This document shows, piece by piece, positions 8,174-18,700 of a DNA stretch of 39,217 nt. How positions within the stretch are numbered: the stretch's first letter is position 1; each line of letters begins with the position of its first letter. The position numbers were made by a program, and so were the translations under genes. The notes beneath the pieces are model-generated. The model did not search any database, was not told where the DNA came from, and saw nothing but the letters and a program-made list of their open reading frames with translations. The DNA comes from Chloroflexota bacterium (lineage in GTDB: Bacteria > Chloroflexota > Anaerolineae > Aggregatilineales > J027). Location: the NCBI GenBank assembly GCA_010092845.1, contig JAADYW010000109.1:1-39217 (forward strand), written 5' to 3'.

Positions 8174-9364
8174 ATGCAATTGATCGGACAAGTGCAGCGG
8201 ATTCTCAGGCGTTACCAGCACTACGCTGCTTTCCGTCTCTTGGTACTCGTCAGTCTGGTGATTATCCTGGTGTTTCTCATGGTTGAGTCGGTAAGCACCA
8301 ATCAGGTGCAGACCACCGACATCGACCGCGACATGGTCATCAGGGCCACCCTCGACTCACTGGCCGATCAAATTGGAATCGAATACGATAGCGAACTTGA
8401 CTATGAGCAGCGCGCGGTCCGCCAGAACACGTCGTTGATTAACGAGGTGCGGTGGCCGCGTGTTGCTATGGCCGTCCTGGTGGGGGCTGCGCTCGGTCTG
8501 GCAGGGAGCGTGCTGCAAGGCGTGTTCCGCAATCCGCTGGCGGATCCGGGTCTGATTGGAGTCTCAAGCGGGGCGGCGGTGGGTGCCATCACGGCAATCC
8601 TGATCGGTGTCGATCTCACCAGTGCGCTGGAAACGCTGCCCGATCTTGGGATTCTGGATCCGGCCAATCTTTCCGGTCTCAAATTTGCGCAGGCGCTGGC
8701 AGCGTTTGCCGTGGGCCTGATGGTAACTCTGCTGGTGTACCGGCTATCCCGGCTGGGCGGGCGCACCGACACCGCGAACTTGCTGCTGATTGGCCTGGCC
8801 GTGAACTCCATCAGCGGCGCATATGTCGGTGTGGCGACCTTTATTGGAGATGAGCAGCAAACCAGCGATATCATCTTCTGGAGCCTCGGGAGCGTGGCGG
8901 GAGTCTTCTGGGAGGATGTTTACCTTGCGGCGCCGTTTGTGCTCACCGGTGTCGTCATTCTACCCACGCTGGCCCGTCAGCTCAATGTGATGACCCTAGG
9001 AGAAGCCGAAGCCCGAACATTGGGCATCAACACCGAGCGCCTGCGCCAGATCACCGTCGGACTATCGGCCTTGATGGTCGGCGTGGCGGTCGGTTTTGCC
9101 GGCATCATTGGCTTCATTGGTCTGGTCGTGCCACATTTAATGCGGCTGTTGTTCGGGCCGGACCATCGGCTCATTCTGCCAGGCAGCGTGATTAGCGGGG
9201 CGATCTTCCTGGTGGCGGCGGATATGTTCGGTCGCACCATTCCCAATCCATCTACCGCCGGGATCGCGGTTGAGGTGCCGGTCGGTATTCTCACTGCGCT
9301 TGTTGGTGGACCGTTTTTTCTCTTCCTTGTCCTCTTGCATCAATCCAGACGAAAGCTGACGTGA
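8174..9364 (+). CDS. FecCD-family ABC transporter permease (heme/siderophore/B12 type)
   Basis: RWPRVAMAVLVGAALGLAGSVLQGVFRNPLADPGLIGVSSGAAVGA, GFIGLVVPHLMRLLFGPDHR, GILTALVGGPFFLFLL-type C-terminus. Confidence 0.93.
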   Translation: MQLIGQVQRILRRYQHYAAFRLLVLVSLVIILVFLMVESVSTNQVQTTDIDRDMVIRATLDSLADQIGIEYDSELDYEQRAVRQNTSLINEVRWPRVAMAVLVGAALGLAGSVLQGVFRNPLADPGLIGVSSGAAVGAITAILIGVDLTSALETLPDLGILDPANLSGLKFAQALAAFAVGLMVTLLVYRLSRLGGRTDTANLLLIGLAVNSISGAYVGVATFIGDEQQTSDIIFWSLGSVAGVFWEDVYLAAPFVLTGVVILPTLARQLNVMTLGEAEARTLGINTERLRQITVGLSALMVGVAVGFAGIIGFIGLVVPHLMRLLFGPDHRLILPGSVISGAIFLVAADMFGRTIPNPSTAGIAVEVPVGILTALVGGPFFLFLVLLHQSRRKLT

Positions 9365-10129
9365 ATGCTGGCGGCAATCCAAGTCACTTACACCATCGGC
9401 AAGCACACCCTGGTTGACGATGTTAGCCTTGAAATCAATGCGGGTGAGGTTGTTGCGATAATCGGTGCCAATGGCGCGGGCAAGACGACCCTTCTCCGAT
9501 TATTATCCGGTGAGTTGAATCCAACGCAGGGAAGCATCCAGCTGGATGGCCAGCCCCTGGAGAGCTATCGCGCTCGTGATCTCGCACGACAGCGTGCGAT
9601 GATGCGCCAGCATGTCTACATGAACTTCGACTTTACCGCCTACGAAGTCGTCATGATGGGGCGTCATCCCCATATCCGCGGCGGCGAAACCCCTAAGGAT
9701 CATCAAATCGTCTGCGAGATGCTGCGTCAAACCGAATCGTCACACCTGAGCGACCAGCTCTACGCAACCCTGAGTGGTGGCGAGAAATCCCGGGTAACGC
9801 TCTCACGTGTCCTGGCCCAGCAAACGCCAATTCTGATGCTCGATGAACCAACCAGCGCTATGGACCTACGCCACCAGCAGCTTACCATGCGCCTGGTACG
9901 GCGCCTTGCTGACGATGGTGGAGCCGTGGTGGCGGTTCTGCACGACCTCAACTTGGCCGCAATGTATGCCGACCGCGTCGCCATGATGGTCGGTGGCCGC
10001 CTATTCCTGATTGATGAGCCAACCATCGCGCTGACGGCAGACAACATCGAAAAGGTGTTCAGCATGCAGGTCGAAGTGATCTCCCACCCCTCGCAGCCGT
10101 GCCCGCTGATCGTCCCGATGATGCCCTAG
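9365..10129 (+). CDS. hmuV: Heme ABC transporter ATP-binding protein (HmuV-like)
   Basis: GANGAGKTTLLRLL Walker A, FDFTAYEVVMMGRHPH, LSGGEKSRVTLSRVLAQ, LMLDEPTSAMDLRHQ, VLHDLNLAAMYADR. Confidence 0.88.
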   Translation: MLAAIQVTYTIGKHTLVDDVSLEINAGEVVAIIGANGAGKTTLLRLLSGELNPTQGSIQLDGQPLESYRARDLARQRAMMRQHVYMNFDFTAYEVVMMGRHPHIRGGETPKDHQIVCEMLRQTESSHLSDQLYATLSGGEKSRVTLSRVLAQQTPILMLDEPTSAMDLRHQQLTMRLVRRLADDGGAVVAVLHDLNLAAMYADRVAMMVGGRLFLIDEPTIALTADNIEKVFSMQVEVISHPSQPCPLIVPMMP

Positions 10130-10136
10130 ACGTCTC

Positions 10137-11108
10137 TTACATGGCCAGCGTCTTGGCCAGTTCAATCAGGCCTGCATCGAGCTGCTTCACGTTGGATGTC
10201 ACTTCGCTCAGGGGTGTAGTCGTAATCGCACCTTTTGTCAAGCCAACAAGCACCCCGAAATCACCCTTGTGAATCGCCTCGGTTGCCTTGGCACCGAAGC
10301 GCGTTGCCAGATTCCGGTCAAAGGCGCCTGGCATCCCCCCACGCTGAACATGCCCCAGGATCGTCGCACGCAGCCCGAACCCGAGGTCTTCGTGGTTCTC
10401 TCTGAAATAATCGACCATCGCCTGGGCATTGTATTTAGCACCCTCCGCCACCACGACTAATCCATGAGCTTTGCCGCGCTGGTAGGCTTCACGTAGTTCC
10501 TGGGCGATCTCCGCCGGCTCAAAATCGACTTCGGGGATAAGGATCGCTTCCGCACCGCCCGCGATGCCTGTCATCAGTGCTAGATAGCCCGAGTCGCGCC
10601 CCATGACCTCCACCAAGAAGGCGCGCTGATGTGATGATGCCGTGACTTTGAGGCGGTCTACAGCCTCCAGTGCGATATTGAGGGCAGTATCTACGCCGAG
10701 GGTGATCTCAGAGCCGTAGAGATCATTATCAATGGTGGATGCAATCCCCACTACCGGAAAGCCCATCTCCGAAAGCGCCTGTGAACCCTGTTGGGAACCG
10801 TTTCCGCCAATCACAATCAACGCCTCGATACCAGCCTGCGCAAACTCACGCAGTGCCTCGCGACGGCCTTCCTCGGTTTCAAACGCGGGCGCCCGCGCAC
10901 TGCCTAGGATCGTCCCGCCCAACTGGATGATGCCCCCGACGTCACGGGCCGTCATCGGTCTGAATTGGCCGCTCATACATCCGCGATAGCCGTGCTCTAC
11001 GCCATAGACTTCCCATCCATACGCCAGTCCGGTCCGCACCACAGACCGGATCGCTGCATTCATTCCAGGGGCATCACCCCCACTCGTCAATACTGCAACT
11101 CGCTTCAT
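10137..11108 (-). CDS. pfkA: 6-phosphofructokinase
   Basis: MKRVAVLTSGGDAPGMNAAIR; STIDNDLYGSEITLGVDTAL; EVMGRDSGYLAL; LGHVQRGG. Start set at 11108, not the ORF start at 11228. Confidence 0.92.
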   Translation of the reverse strand: MKRVAVLTSGGDAPGMNAAIRSVVRTGLAYGWEVYGVEHGYRGCMSGQFRPMTARDVGGIIQLGGTILGSARAPAFETEEGRREALREFAQAGIEALIVIGGNGSQQGSQALSEMGFPVVGIASTIDNDLYGSEITLGVDTALNIALEAVDRLKVTASSHQRAFLVEVMGRDSGYLALMTGIAGGAEAILIPEVDFEPAEIAQELREAYQRGKAHGLVVVAEGAKYNAQAMVDYFRENHEDLGFGLRATILGHVQRGGMPGAFDRNLATRFGAKATEAIHKGDFGVLVGLTKGAITTTPLSEVTSNVKQLDAGLIELAKTLAM

Positions 11109-11200
11109 ATAGCCGTCTCCATAGCTTGCAAACACTTCAAATCCATCAAGGCGAGTATAGCGAATCTCGACCATATCGGCATACGCACGACAACGAGACA

Positions 11201-11222
11201 GGCCTGGTCCGTAAACCAGGCC
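11201..11222 (-). terminator. Hairpin in the pfkA upstream region, possible terminator of the acyl-CoA synthetase gene
   Basis: ggcctggt-ccgtaa-accaggcc, perfect 8-bp stem; no strong T-tract follows. Confidence 0.35.
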
Positions 11223-11254
11223 CGACACTGGGATGTCAAGTTAGCAATCAGTGA

Positions 11255-13993
11255 CTACAGATCAAGCGTAGCTGTCAGCAGAGTTGTGTCCGCGGGCTGG
11301 AGATCAAAGCCCAGGCGATTACAGATGGCGCGCATGTCTTCATTTGCATACAGAACCTCACCCTTGATGCGGTCAAGCCCTTCTTCACGCGCGACATGAA
11401 TCAGCTGGCGCAGAAGCTCAGTACCAAGTCCCTGTCCTTGGTAGCGATCGGACACGATCAAAGCGAACGTCGCGTCGCTGGTCCCAAATTCCTTGCTTAT
11501 CCGACCTATACCGGCGATACGGGATTTATTACCATCCGCTTTGCGGTCTTCAGCGATCAATACCATTTCGCGATCATAGTCAATGAACGCGATCCGTGAC
11601 AGCCGCTCATGGGCAACGCGTTCGGTGAGATCGAAGGCTCGTGCATAGCGCAGGAACACGGTACGGTCAGAGAGTGACTCGTGGAAGTCGACCATCATCG
11701 GCTCATCTTCCGTCCGGATGGGGCGAATGATGAGCTCGCGCCCCTGCTTGGTCTTGTATGTCGTGACATACTCATTGGGATAGGGCCGAATAGCGAGTTT
11801 GGGCACGCTCGATAAATCGGTGTCCGGATCATGCAGGACGACCCGGGCATCTAGCGCAACGATCAAGTCCGAAGAGGCCAGCAACGGGTTGATATCCATC
11901 TCCTTGATCCAACGGTGTTCCGCAACCAGTTGGCTGAACCTGACCAGAATCTCTTCCATCAGCGCAAGATCGACTGGATCCTGGCCCCGGAAGCCATGCA
12001 GCGCCTCATAGATCTTGGTCTGCTCCATCATGCGGCGGGCTAGTGTTGTATTCAAGGGCGGTAAGCCCAGGCCACGGTCCTTGAAGATCTCCACCAGGGT
12101 GCCGCCTGTGCCGAAGAGCAACACCGGCCCAAACTGCGGGTCCAATGAGCTACCAATAATGATCTCATAGCCGTCCAACTTGATCATCGGCTGTACAGTG
12201 ACACCGCCAAAGTGCTCCGCGCCAGCTTTCTCAGCCACCGACTTCTTGATCGCCTGATAGGCCCAGCGGACTTCGTCGGCCTCGCTCAGATTGAGCCGCA
12301 CACCGCCGACGTCACTCTTGTGCGTCACTGTCTCCGAGAATAGCTTGAGCACAACCGGATAGCCAATTGCATCGGCCGCAGCCACAGCATCTTCTTCAGT
12401 TTCTGCCGCTCTGGTCTCGACCACGGGAATGCCATACGCAGCCAGCACCCGCTTGGAGTCGAACTCACTCAGAATGGTCTGGCCATGTTGGCGCGTTTCC
12501 TCAATGATCTTGGCCACCAGTTCACGATCTGGCGGGTCTTTCTGGAAGGAATCGCGGGTTGAAGGGGTCTCGTACAGCCCCTTCAGATTGTAGTTATATT
12601 GCCACATGTAGTTGAAGAGGCGGGTCGCTGTGTCTGGATATGGAAATGTTGGGATGTCGGCCTGGTTGAGGATCGCCTCGCCTTCAGCGATTTCCTCTCC
12701 GCCCATCCAGCTTGCCAGCACAGGCTTATCGCCTATCTGGGCATAGGGTACCAACTCGTGGGCCGTCCCGGTCGGGTCAGTCATCGCCTGCGGGGTGAGA
12801 ATAACCAGCAGGCCATCGGTATTCGGATCCCGGCCCGAGATCTCGAGTGACTTGGCATAACGTTCGGGATCAGCATCACCGAGAATATCGATCGGGTTGT
12901 TGTGGCTCCAGGGGCCAGGCAAGAAGCCATTCAGCTCGCCCATTGTCTGGTCGGAAATCTCGGCGAGTTGGCCACCATCCGTAATGAGCGCATCGGTCGC
13001 CAGGACACCAGGGCCGCCAGCATTGGTCAGGATTGTCAAACGTGGGCCCTTGGGAATGGGCTGTTTGGCAAGCACCTCCGCTGTATAGAAGACATCGGAG
13101 ATCTTTCCAATACGCAGGACGCCGGTGCGACGAAAGGCGGCTTCGAGGACTTCATCACTGCCTGCCAACGAGCCTGTATGGGACGCCGCGGCCTGAGCAG
13201 CGGCGGCAGTGCGGCCGGCCTTGATGACGATGATGGGCTTGGAGAGCGAGACCTCGCGAGCGGCTGACAGGAATGAGCGGGCATCGCCCACAGTCTCCAT
13301 ATAGATCACAATGCTCTCGGTGTTGGGATCTTCGCCCAGATAGTAGATCAAGTCCCCCCAGCCGACATCGAGCATGGAGCCGATGGAGATGAACGCACTG
13401 AAGCCGACGTGCTCGGTGAAGCTCCAGTCGAGGACAGCAGTACATAGCGCGCCACTCTGGCTAATGAAACCAACATTGCCCGGGTTAGCAATGCGACTGG
13501 CGAAAGTAGCGTTTAGCCCGTTCGTTGGGCGCATAACACCCAAGCAGTTCGGGCCGATAACCCGCATATTGCCACGGCGGGCTTCTTTTAGGATCTTCTC
13601 CTCAAGCTTGGCGCCCTCAGCCCCAACTTCTTTGAAGCCAGCGGAAATGATGATGGCACCTTTGACACCGTAGTCAACACACTCTTTAATGATACTCGGT
13701 ACGGTGCGGGCAGGGGTTACGATCACAGCCAGGTCAATGGGGTCGCCAATGGATTCCAGGTCTGGATAGGCCTTTATGCCCAGGATACTGCTGCGCTTGG
13801 GATTAACCGGGTAGACCGTTCCGCCAAAAGGGCTGCTGATCAGATTATAGACCAGCGTACGGCCAACACTGCCCAGTTTCTCTGTTGCCCCGATAATCGC
13901 TACACTCTGCGGATTGAATATCACATCGAGTGACTCGCGTCCGTAGAGGAGGCTGCTTTGCTGAATAAAAGGATCGTCGTTTTCTGGTGGCAT
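11255..13993 (-). CDS. ADP-forming acetate/acyl-CoA ligase (fused alpha-beta) with C-terminal GNAT acetyltransferase domain
   Basis: N-terminal CoA-binding ([22 protein letters not shown]), succinyl-CoA ligase-like ([21 protein letters not shown]), ATP-grasp ([26 protein letters not shown]), C-terminal GNAT ([22 protein letters not shown]). Confidence 0.92.
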   Translation of the reverse strand: MPPENDDPFIQQSSLLYGRESLDVIFNPQSVAIIGATEKLGSVGRTLVYNLISSPFGGTVYPVNPKRSSILGIKAYPDLESIGDPIDLAVIVTPARTVPSIIKECVDYGVKGAIIISAGFKEVGAEGAKLEEKILKEARRGNMRVIGPNCLGVMRPTNGLNATFASRIANPGNVGFISQSGALCTAVLDWSFTEHVGFSAFISIGSMLDVGWGDLIYYLGEDPNTESIVIYMETVGDARSFLSAAREVSLSKPIIVIKAGRTAAAAQAAASHTGSLAGSDEVLEAAFRRTGVLRIGKISDVFYTAEVLAKQPIPKGPRLTILTNAGGPGVLATDALITDGGQLAEISDQTMGELNGFLPGPWSHNNPIDILGDADPERYAKSLEISGRDPNTDGLLVILTPQAMTDPTGTAHELVPYAQIGDKPVLASWMGGEEIAEGEAILNQADIPTFPYPDTATRLFNYMWQYNYNLKGLYETPSTRDSFQKDPPDRELVAKIIEETRQHGQTILSEFDSKRVLAAYGIPVVETRAAETEEDAVAAADAIGYPVVLKLFSETVTHKSDVGGVRLNLSEADEVRWAYQAIKKSVAEKAGAEHFGGVTVQPMIKLDGYEIIIGSSLDPQFGPVLLFGTGGTLVEIFKDRGLGLPPLNTTLARRMMEQTKIYEALHGFRGQDPVDLALMEEILVRFSQLVAEHRWIKEMDINPLLASSDLIVALDARVVLHDPDTDLSSVPKLAIRPYPNEYVTTYKTKQGRELIIRPIRTEDEPMMVDFHESLSDRTVFLRYARAFDLTERVAHERLSRIAFIDYDREMVLIAEDRKADGNKSRIAGIGRISKEFGTSDATFALIVSDRYQGQGLGTELLRQLIHVAREEGLDRIKGEVLYANEDMRAICNRLGFDLQPADTTLLTATLDL

Positions 13994-14034
13994 AGATTTC
14001 TCCTGTGTGCGTTTTTGCGGAGATCGTTACCTCG

Positions 14035-14064
14035 ATTGTAAGCACCAAGGGGGATGAATTGCAA
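14035..14064 (-). promoter_or_regulatory. Candidate promoter for the acyl-CoA synthetase-GNAT gene
   Basis: On the minus strand: TTGCAA, 18-nt spacer, TACAAT. Confidence 0.45.
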
Positions 14065-14185
14065 AAACTCCTCCGCTGTTGACAGCATACATATCCGCAA
14101 GTCTGCTACAATCGTTACTGAGATACATTTCCGGGGAGGACCGTTCTGGTAGTCTCGCCCATCTATCGCGAAGGAGAGCTTCTTA

Positions 14186-15778
14186 ATGCAGGCGGATTAT
14201 GTTCTTGATTATGATGTGCTGTCAGTTGAGCAAGAGCATCGCGTCTATTTGCTAGCACGCATCCGCGCCAAACAGACCGCAACCCCCAGCCAACGACTGC
14301 CGCTGAACCTGAGCGTGGTACTGGACCGCAGTGGCTCGATGGCCGGGGATAAGCTGGACTATGTGAAGAAAGCCGCCCAGTTTCTTGTTCAGCATCTTGG
14401 TGCCAACGATCATTTCAGCCTCGTGTCCTACAATCAGGATGTCACCGTCAATGTTCCGCCACGCACCGTGACTGAGAAAGACCGTATCAAACAGGCGCTC
14501 GAGAAGCTCGTAGCCGGCGGCACAACCAATTTGAGCGGGGGATGGCTACAAGGGTGCCAACTGGTTGCGGAAGAAAAGGCGGAACGGCAAATCAACCGCG
14601 TCCTACTCCTCACCGATGGGCTGGCCAACCAAGGGATCACGGACCCCGCGCGCCTGGAAAGCATGGCCCGCCAACAACGCGACGCCGGTATTACGACTAC
14701 GGCGATGGGCGTCGGGCTCGACTTTAACGAGGACCTCCTGACACGCATGGCGGTCGAAGGGGGCGGGGCCTTCTACTTCATCGACAACCCGGATCAAACA
14801 CCGCAGATTTTTGAGGAAGAGCTGCGTGACCTGCTGGCGGTGGTGGGGCAGAACCTCGTCATCACGTTCACTCCGAATTCAACCGTCAAGGATGCCAAAC
14901 AGTTGAATGATTACCCATCAGAGCACGACGCGGAACGCCAGTGGTTCCGTCTGGGTGATTTATACGATAACGAAGTCAAAACGCTGGTTCTGGAGATGAC
15001 CATCCCTGAAGTCGCTAATCTCGGCACGATTGAAGTCGGCACGCTTCACTTCGCCTATGATGAGATCACTGAGACTGCCGTTGTCCACCGAGAACTCGAG
15101 TTCCCGATTATGATCAATGTCGTCTCGGCAGTAGATTTTGAGGGAAGAAGCCCCAATGCTGAGGTTGTGAAATCAGCCCTATTGCTCCAGGCAGCGCGGG
15201 CACGGAAGACGGCGATCCGCCACGCAGATAAGGGCGATTTTCAGACGGCCTCCGATACTCTCTCCAGTGTTGCCGACGCCATCCAGCAGGCCAATCTGGA
15301 TGACCAGGAACTGCAGACCGCCCACGATATGCTGCGCGAAGAAGCGGTTGACATGGAGCTGGGCGCTCAGCGCTATGATGCGTATACGCGTAAGACCAGT
15401 ACGTCCAAGATCTTCAGTGTCCGGCGCGAGAAGTATCATGATCAGACGGTCATGCTGCAGAGCCGGCTGAAATCCTCACGGCATGCCGTCGAACGCAACA
15501 AGCCAGCACCCACCCGCATCCGCTGGAAGCGAGAGGAGCTCCCACTGCCGGACGGTGTGCTCCGCATCGGGCGCGCGGCCGACAATGACATCGTCATGAC
15601 GGAGCCGGCGGTTTCTGAGTACCATTGTCAGATCACACAGCAAGGCGATGACTTCATCCTGGAGGATCTTGGTAGCACAAATGGAACCTTCGCTAACGGA
15701 GGGATGGTCGACCGGCCGTTTCGTTTGAGCGTTGGGGATGTGCTTACCGTCGGGTCGTGGCTATTTATGCTGGCCTGA
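14186..15778 (+). CDS. von Willebrand factor A (MIDAS) - FHA domain protein
   Basis: VVLDRSGSMAGDKL (DxSxS MIDAS), GGTTNLSGGW, LLLTDGLANQG; C-terminal FHA: LRIGRAADNDIVMTEPAVSEYHCQITQQGDDFILEDLGSTNGTFANGG. Confidence 0.93.
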   Translation: MQADYVLDYDVLSVEQEHRVYLLARIRAKQTATPSQRLPLNLSVVLDRSGSMAGDKLDYVKKAAQFLVQHLGANDHFSLVSYNQDVTVNVPPRTVTEKDRIKQALEKLVAGGTTNLSGGWLQGCQLVAEEKAERQINRVLLLTDGLANQGITDPARLESMARQQRDAGITTTAMGVGLDFNEDLLTRMAVEGGGAFYFIDNPDQTPQIFEEELRDLLAVVGQNLVITFTPNSTVKDAKQLNDYPSEHDAERQWFRLGDLYDNEVKTLVLEMTIPEVANLGTIEVGTLHFAYDEITETAVVHRELEFPIMINVVSAVDFEGRSPNAEVVKSALLLQAARARKTAIRHADKGDFQTASDTLSSVADAIQQANLDDQELQTAHDMLREEAVDMELGAQRYDAYTRKTSTSKIFSVRREKYHDQTVMLQSRLKSSRHAVERNKPAPTRIRWKREELPLPDGVLRIGRAADNDIVMTEPAVSEYHCQITQQGDDFILEDLGSTNGTFANGGMVDRPFRLSVGDVLTVGSWLFMLA

Positions 15779-15799
15779 GGCCTATTCCGTTGAGCTACA

Positions 15800-18700
15800 T
15801 CAATCGCATAGAGGCAATATCAGATATTTCTCGCGTTCCGGGCAGGAAAACGGCTGAATATAGCGATTGGTGTAGATCCAATTGATCATCTCATCCAGTG
15901 AGCGGAAGGTCCGCCAGAGGCGAATACTGGTATCGCGCGAGGCCGAGAGTGCTGTCCGGCCATCATGGCTGAAGGCAACGGCCGTAACCCAATCCGTGTG
16001 GCCATCGAAGCGCGCCGTTTCGTTGCCGTTCTGGATATCCCACAGCCGAATTGTCCCATCCCGAGAGGCCGACAGGGCTGTCAATCCGGTAGGGCTATAG
16101 GCGACACCCGTGACTGGTCCGGTATGCCCCAGAAACTGCTGGATCAAGCGTCCGCTCTCTACGTCCCAAAGGCTGAGGCTACCATCCAGCGAACCCGATA
16201 ACAGCGTGTCGCCGTGCGGCCCAAATGCGACGGCGTGAATCTGATCCGTGTGACCACGCAGGACGTGGATCAAGCTTCCGGTTGACGTTAACCAGAGCCG
16301 GACAGTCCCGTCATAGGACCCCGAGGCGACCAGGCTACCATCCGGGCTGAAGGCGATACTTGCCACCTGGGCGTCATGGCCGGTGAAGCGGCGCACCTCG
16401 ATACCACGTTCGAGATCCCAGAGCCGGATGGTCCCATCCCCGGAAGCGGATAACCCCAGAGTCCCGTCTGGACTGAAAGCGACGCTCAGCACTTCGCGTG
16501 AGTCTGCGAACTGGTGGCGGATCTCGCCGGTAGCCACTTCCCATAGGATCATCGTGCGGTCCAGTGAACCAGAAAGTGCATACTGGCCGTCGGGGCTGAA
16601 GGCGACACTCAGAACCCAGTCTGTGTGGCCGGTGAAGCGGTCAATGACCTCGCCAGTGGCCAGATTCCAGTGGATGACTGTTCGGTCCCACGATGATGAC
16701 AAGGCCGTATTGCTATCCGGGCTGAAGGCGACATCGGTTACCTCTGAGCCATGCGCCGTCATCTGGCGCAGTTGAGCACCTGCCACCACGTCCCAGTGCC
16801 GGACGCTACCGTCAGCCGAGAGGGATACCGCAGTACGTTGATCTGCCTTCAAGAAGCCAACACGCCATACCGGGCCCTGGTGCCCGATCAAGCGTCGTAT
16901 AGGTTCACCCGAATGCGCATCCCAGACCATGACGGCCTGGTCATCACCGCCGGATAGGATCAGTTGCCCACCTTTACCAAACGCGACGTCGTTAATCGGA
17001 CCGGTGTGCCCCGCTAGCCTTGCTTCGATCTGGCCACTTTCCGTGTCCCACAGGATCATCTGCCCGTCGGCACTAGCCGTGATGAGATGTTGACCGTCCG
17101 GGCTATAGGCCAGGGCGAGCACATCATCCTGGTGTCCAGCTAGTCGCATGCGCAACTCGCCGGTCTCAATATCCCAGATCCGGGCGGTATTATCGTTTGA
17201 AGTCGATGCAATTGTTTGCCCATCCGGACTGAAGGCCAGGTCGTTGATCCAGCTATTATGGCCTTCGAGAACAACCAGCCTGGTGCCGGTTTCCATGTCC
17301 CACAGCATGACATCTCCGTTGCGATCGCCTGAAAGCGCGAACTTGCCACTCGCATCATAAGCAACTGCGTTCACTGGGTGGTCATGGCCAGCGAGTTCAC
17401 GCACGTTTTGGCCAGTGATAAGATCCCATACCAACAAGCTACCGCGGCCTGTACCCACCAGAGCCGTACGCCCGCCCGGACTATAGGCCAGTCCATAGAT
17501 CAAGGCATCGTGTTCAACAAATTCTCGCACGACTTGCCCCGTCTCGAGGCTCCAGAGGCGCAGGACGCGATCGTTGTGTGCGGCGAGCAGGCTGCGTCCA
17601 TCTGGCCCATAGATTGCTGTGGTAATGTCCGCGTCAAAGGCTGGCAACACATACCGTCGTCGCGTCCCTGTCGAATATGCCGCCTCAGCGAGAATCTGTT
17701 GGACAGCGGCCGGCGGGTCATCAATCTGTGCTGCCTCAAGAGCCAGTGCAATGGCAAGATCCGGGTTTTCGTCCCGCAAGGCCTGCCGGGCCGAGGTCGC
17801 GAGGGCCAGACTGCGGTTCTCAGCAGCAGAACGGCGCGCGATAGCGGCTGTTGTCGCCGCCTGTTGCTGGTTAACCTGAGCATCTGAGCGTTGTTCTAAA
17901 GCCCACCCTAGCAGAACAAATGCCCCAATTGTCGCACCCAGCAGGACCATTACCAGTGCCCCCAATCGGCTTTGGGAGCGGCGTTCGAGCCTCGCCTGGC
18001 GCGCTTGCTGAGCAGCTTCGTGTGCCTGCCGCAGATCAAATGCCTCGCGGCTGGCATGTAGGAACTCGCGTTCTGGCCGGCTAAGTGATAAATCAGTTGT
18101 GTTGGACAGAACCTCAAACTGTTGCAGCCGCGCACCGGTGGCCAGAAAACTCGGATCGTGGTCAGAGTTATGCCATTCTCGAACGGCCACCGACAGCCGA
18201 CGATGATGGTACAGGGCCTCTTGAGCTTCCTGTATCCATCCCTGCAGCCGGTTCCAGGTTCTGAGCAGTGCTTCATGGGCGATTTCTACCGTCGGTGTGC
18301 GGCTGGTCGGTTCATAGTCAAAGGTCAGGAGGCGGTACTGGCCAAAAACATCCAGGACCGGGTTGAGGATGCCGTTGTCGATGCCAAGTGACTGTAGCTC
18401 AGTGCGTTGCACCCGATGGCGCGTGTGATCGTACCCTTCTCCCAATGCTACCAACCGGAGGAGCACCTGTCGCGCAGCCCATTGCTGTTGCGGCACCAAT
18501 TCGGCGTAGATGGCTTCTGCCCGCCGAGCCAGCGCGCCGGATACCCCGCCCAGGTCGCGGTAGGCCTGAACGGTCAACGTATCCCCGTGGCAATGATCGA
18601 ACAGCTCCGTCAGCGTGTACTGCAATAGCGGCAAGGCACCGGGTCGGGCGCTGACATCATGTAGAATAGCCTCAACCAGCGATGCTTCAACCGCAACACC

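Noticed and set aside
8401-8874. Long antisense ORF within the permease gene (and many similar antisense ORFs in the window)
   Set aside because: High-GC shadow ORFs, Ser/Arg/Pro-rich, no recognisable motifs or RBS, and opposite to strongly supported genes.
11109-11228. 40-aa N-terminal extension of phosphofructokinase
   Set aside because: The canonical start MKRVAVLTSGGDAPG is at 11108; the extension reads through an intergenic hairpin.
15905-17660. Regular ~126-nt periodicity that could suggest a repeat array or CRISPR
   Set aside because: Period, coding frame and peptide (GHTxxVxSVAFSPDGxxxxSxSxDxTIRLW) show it is WD40 coding sequence.
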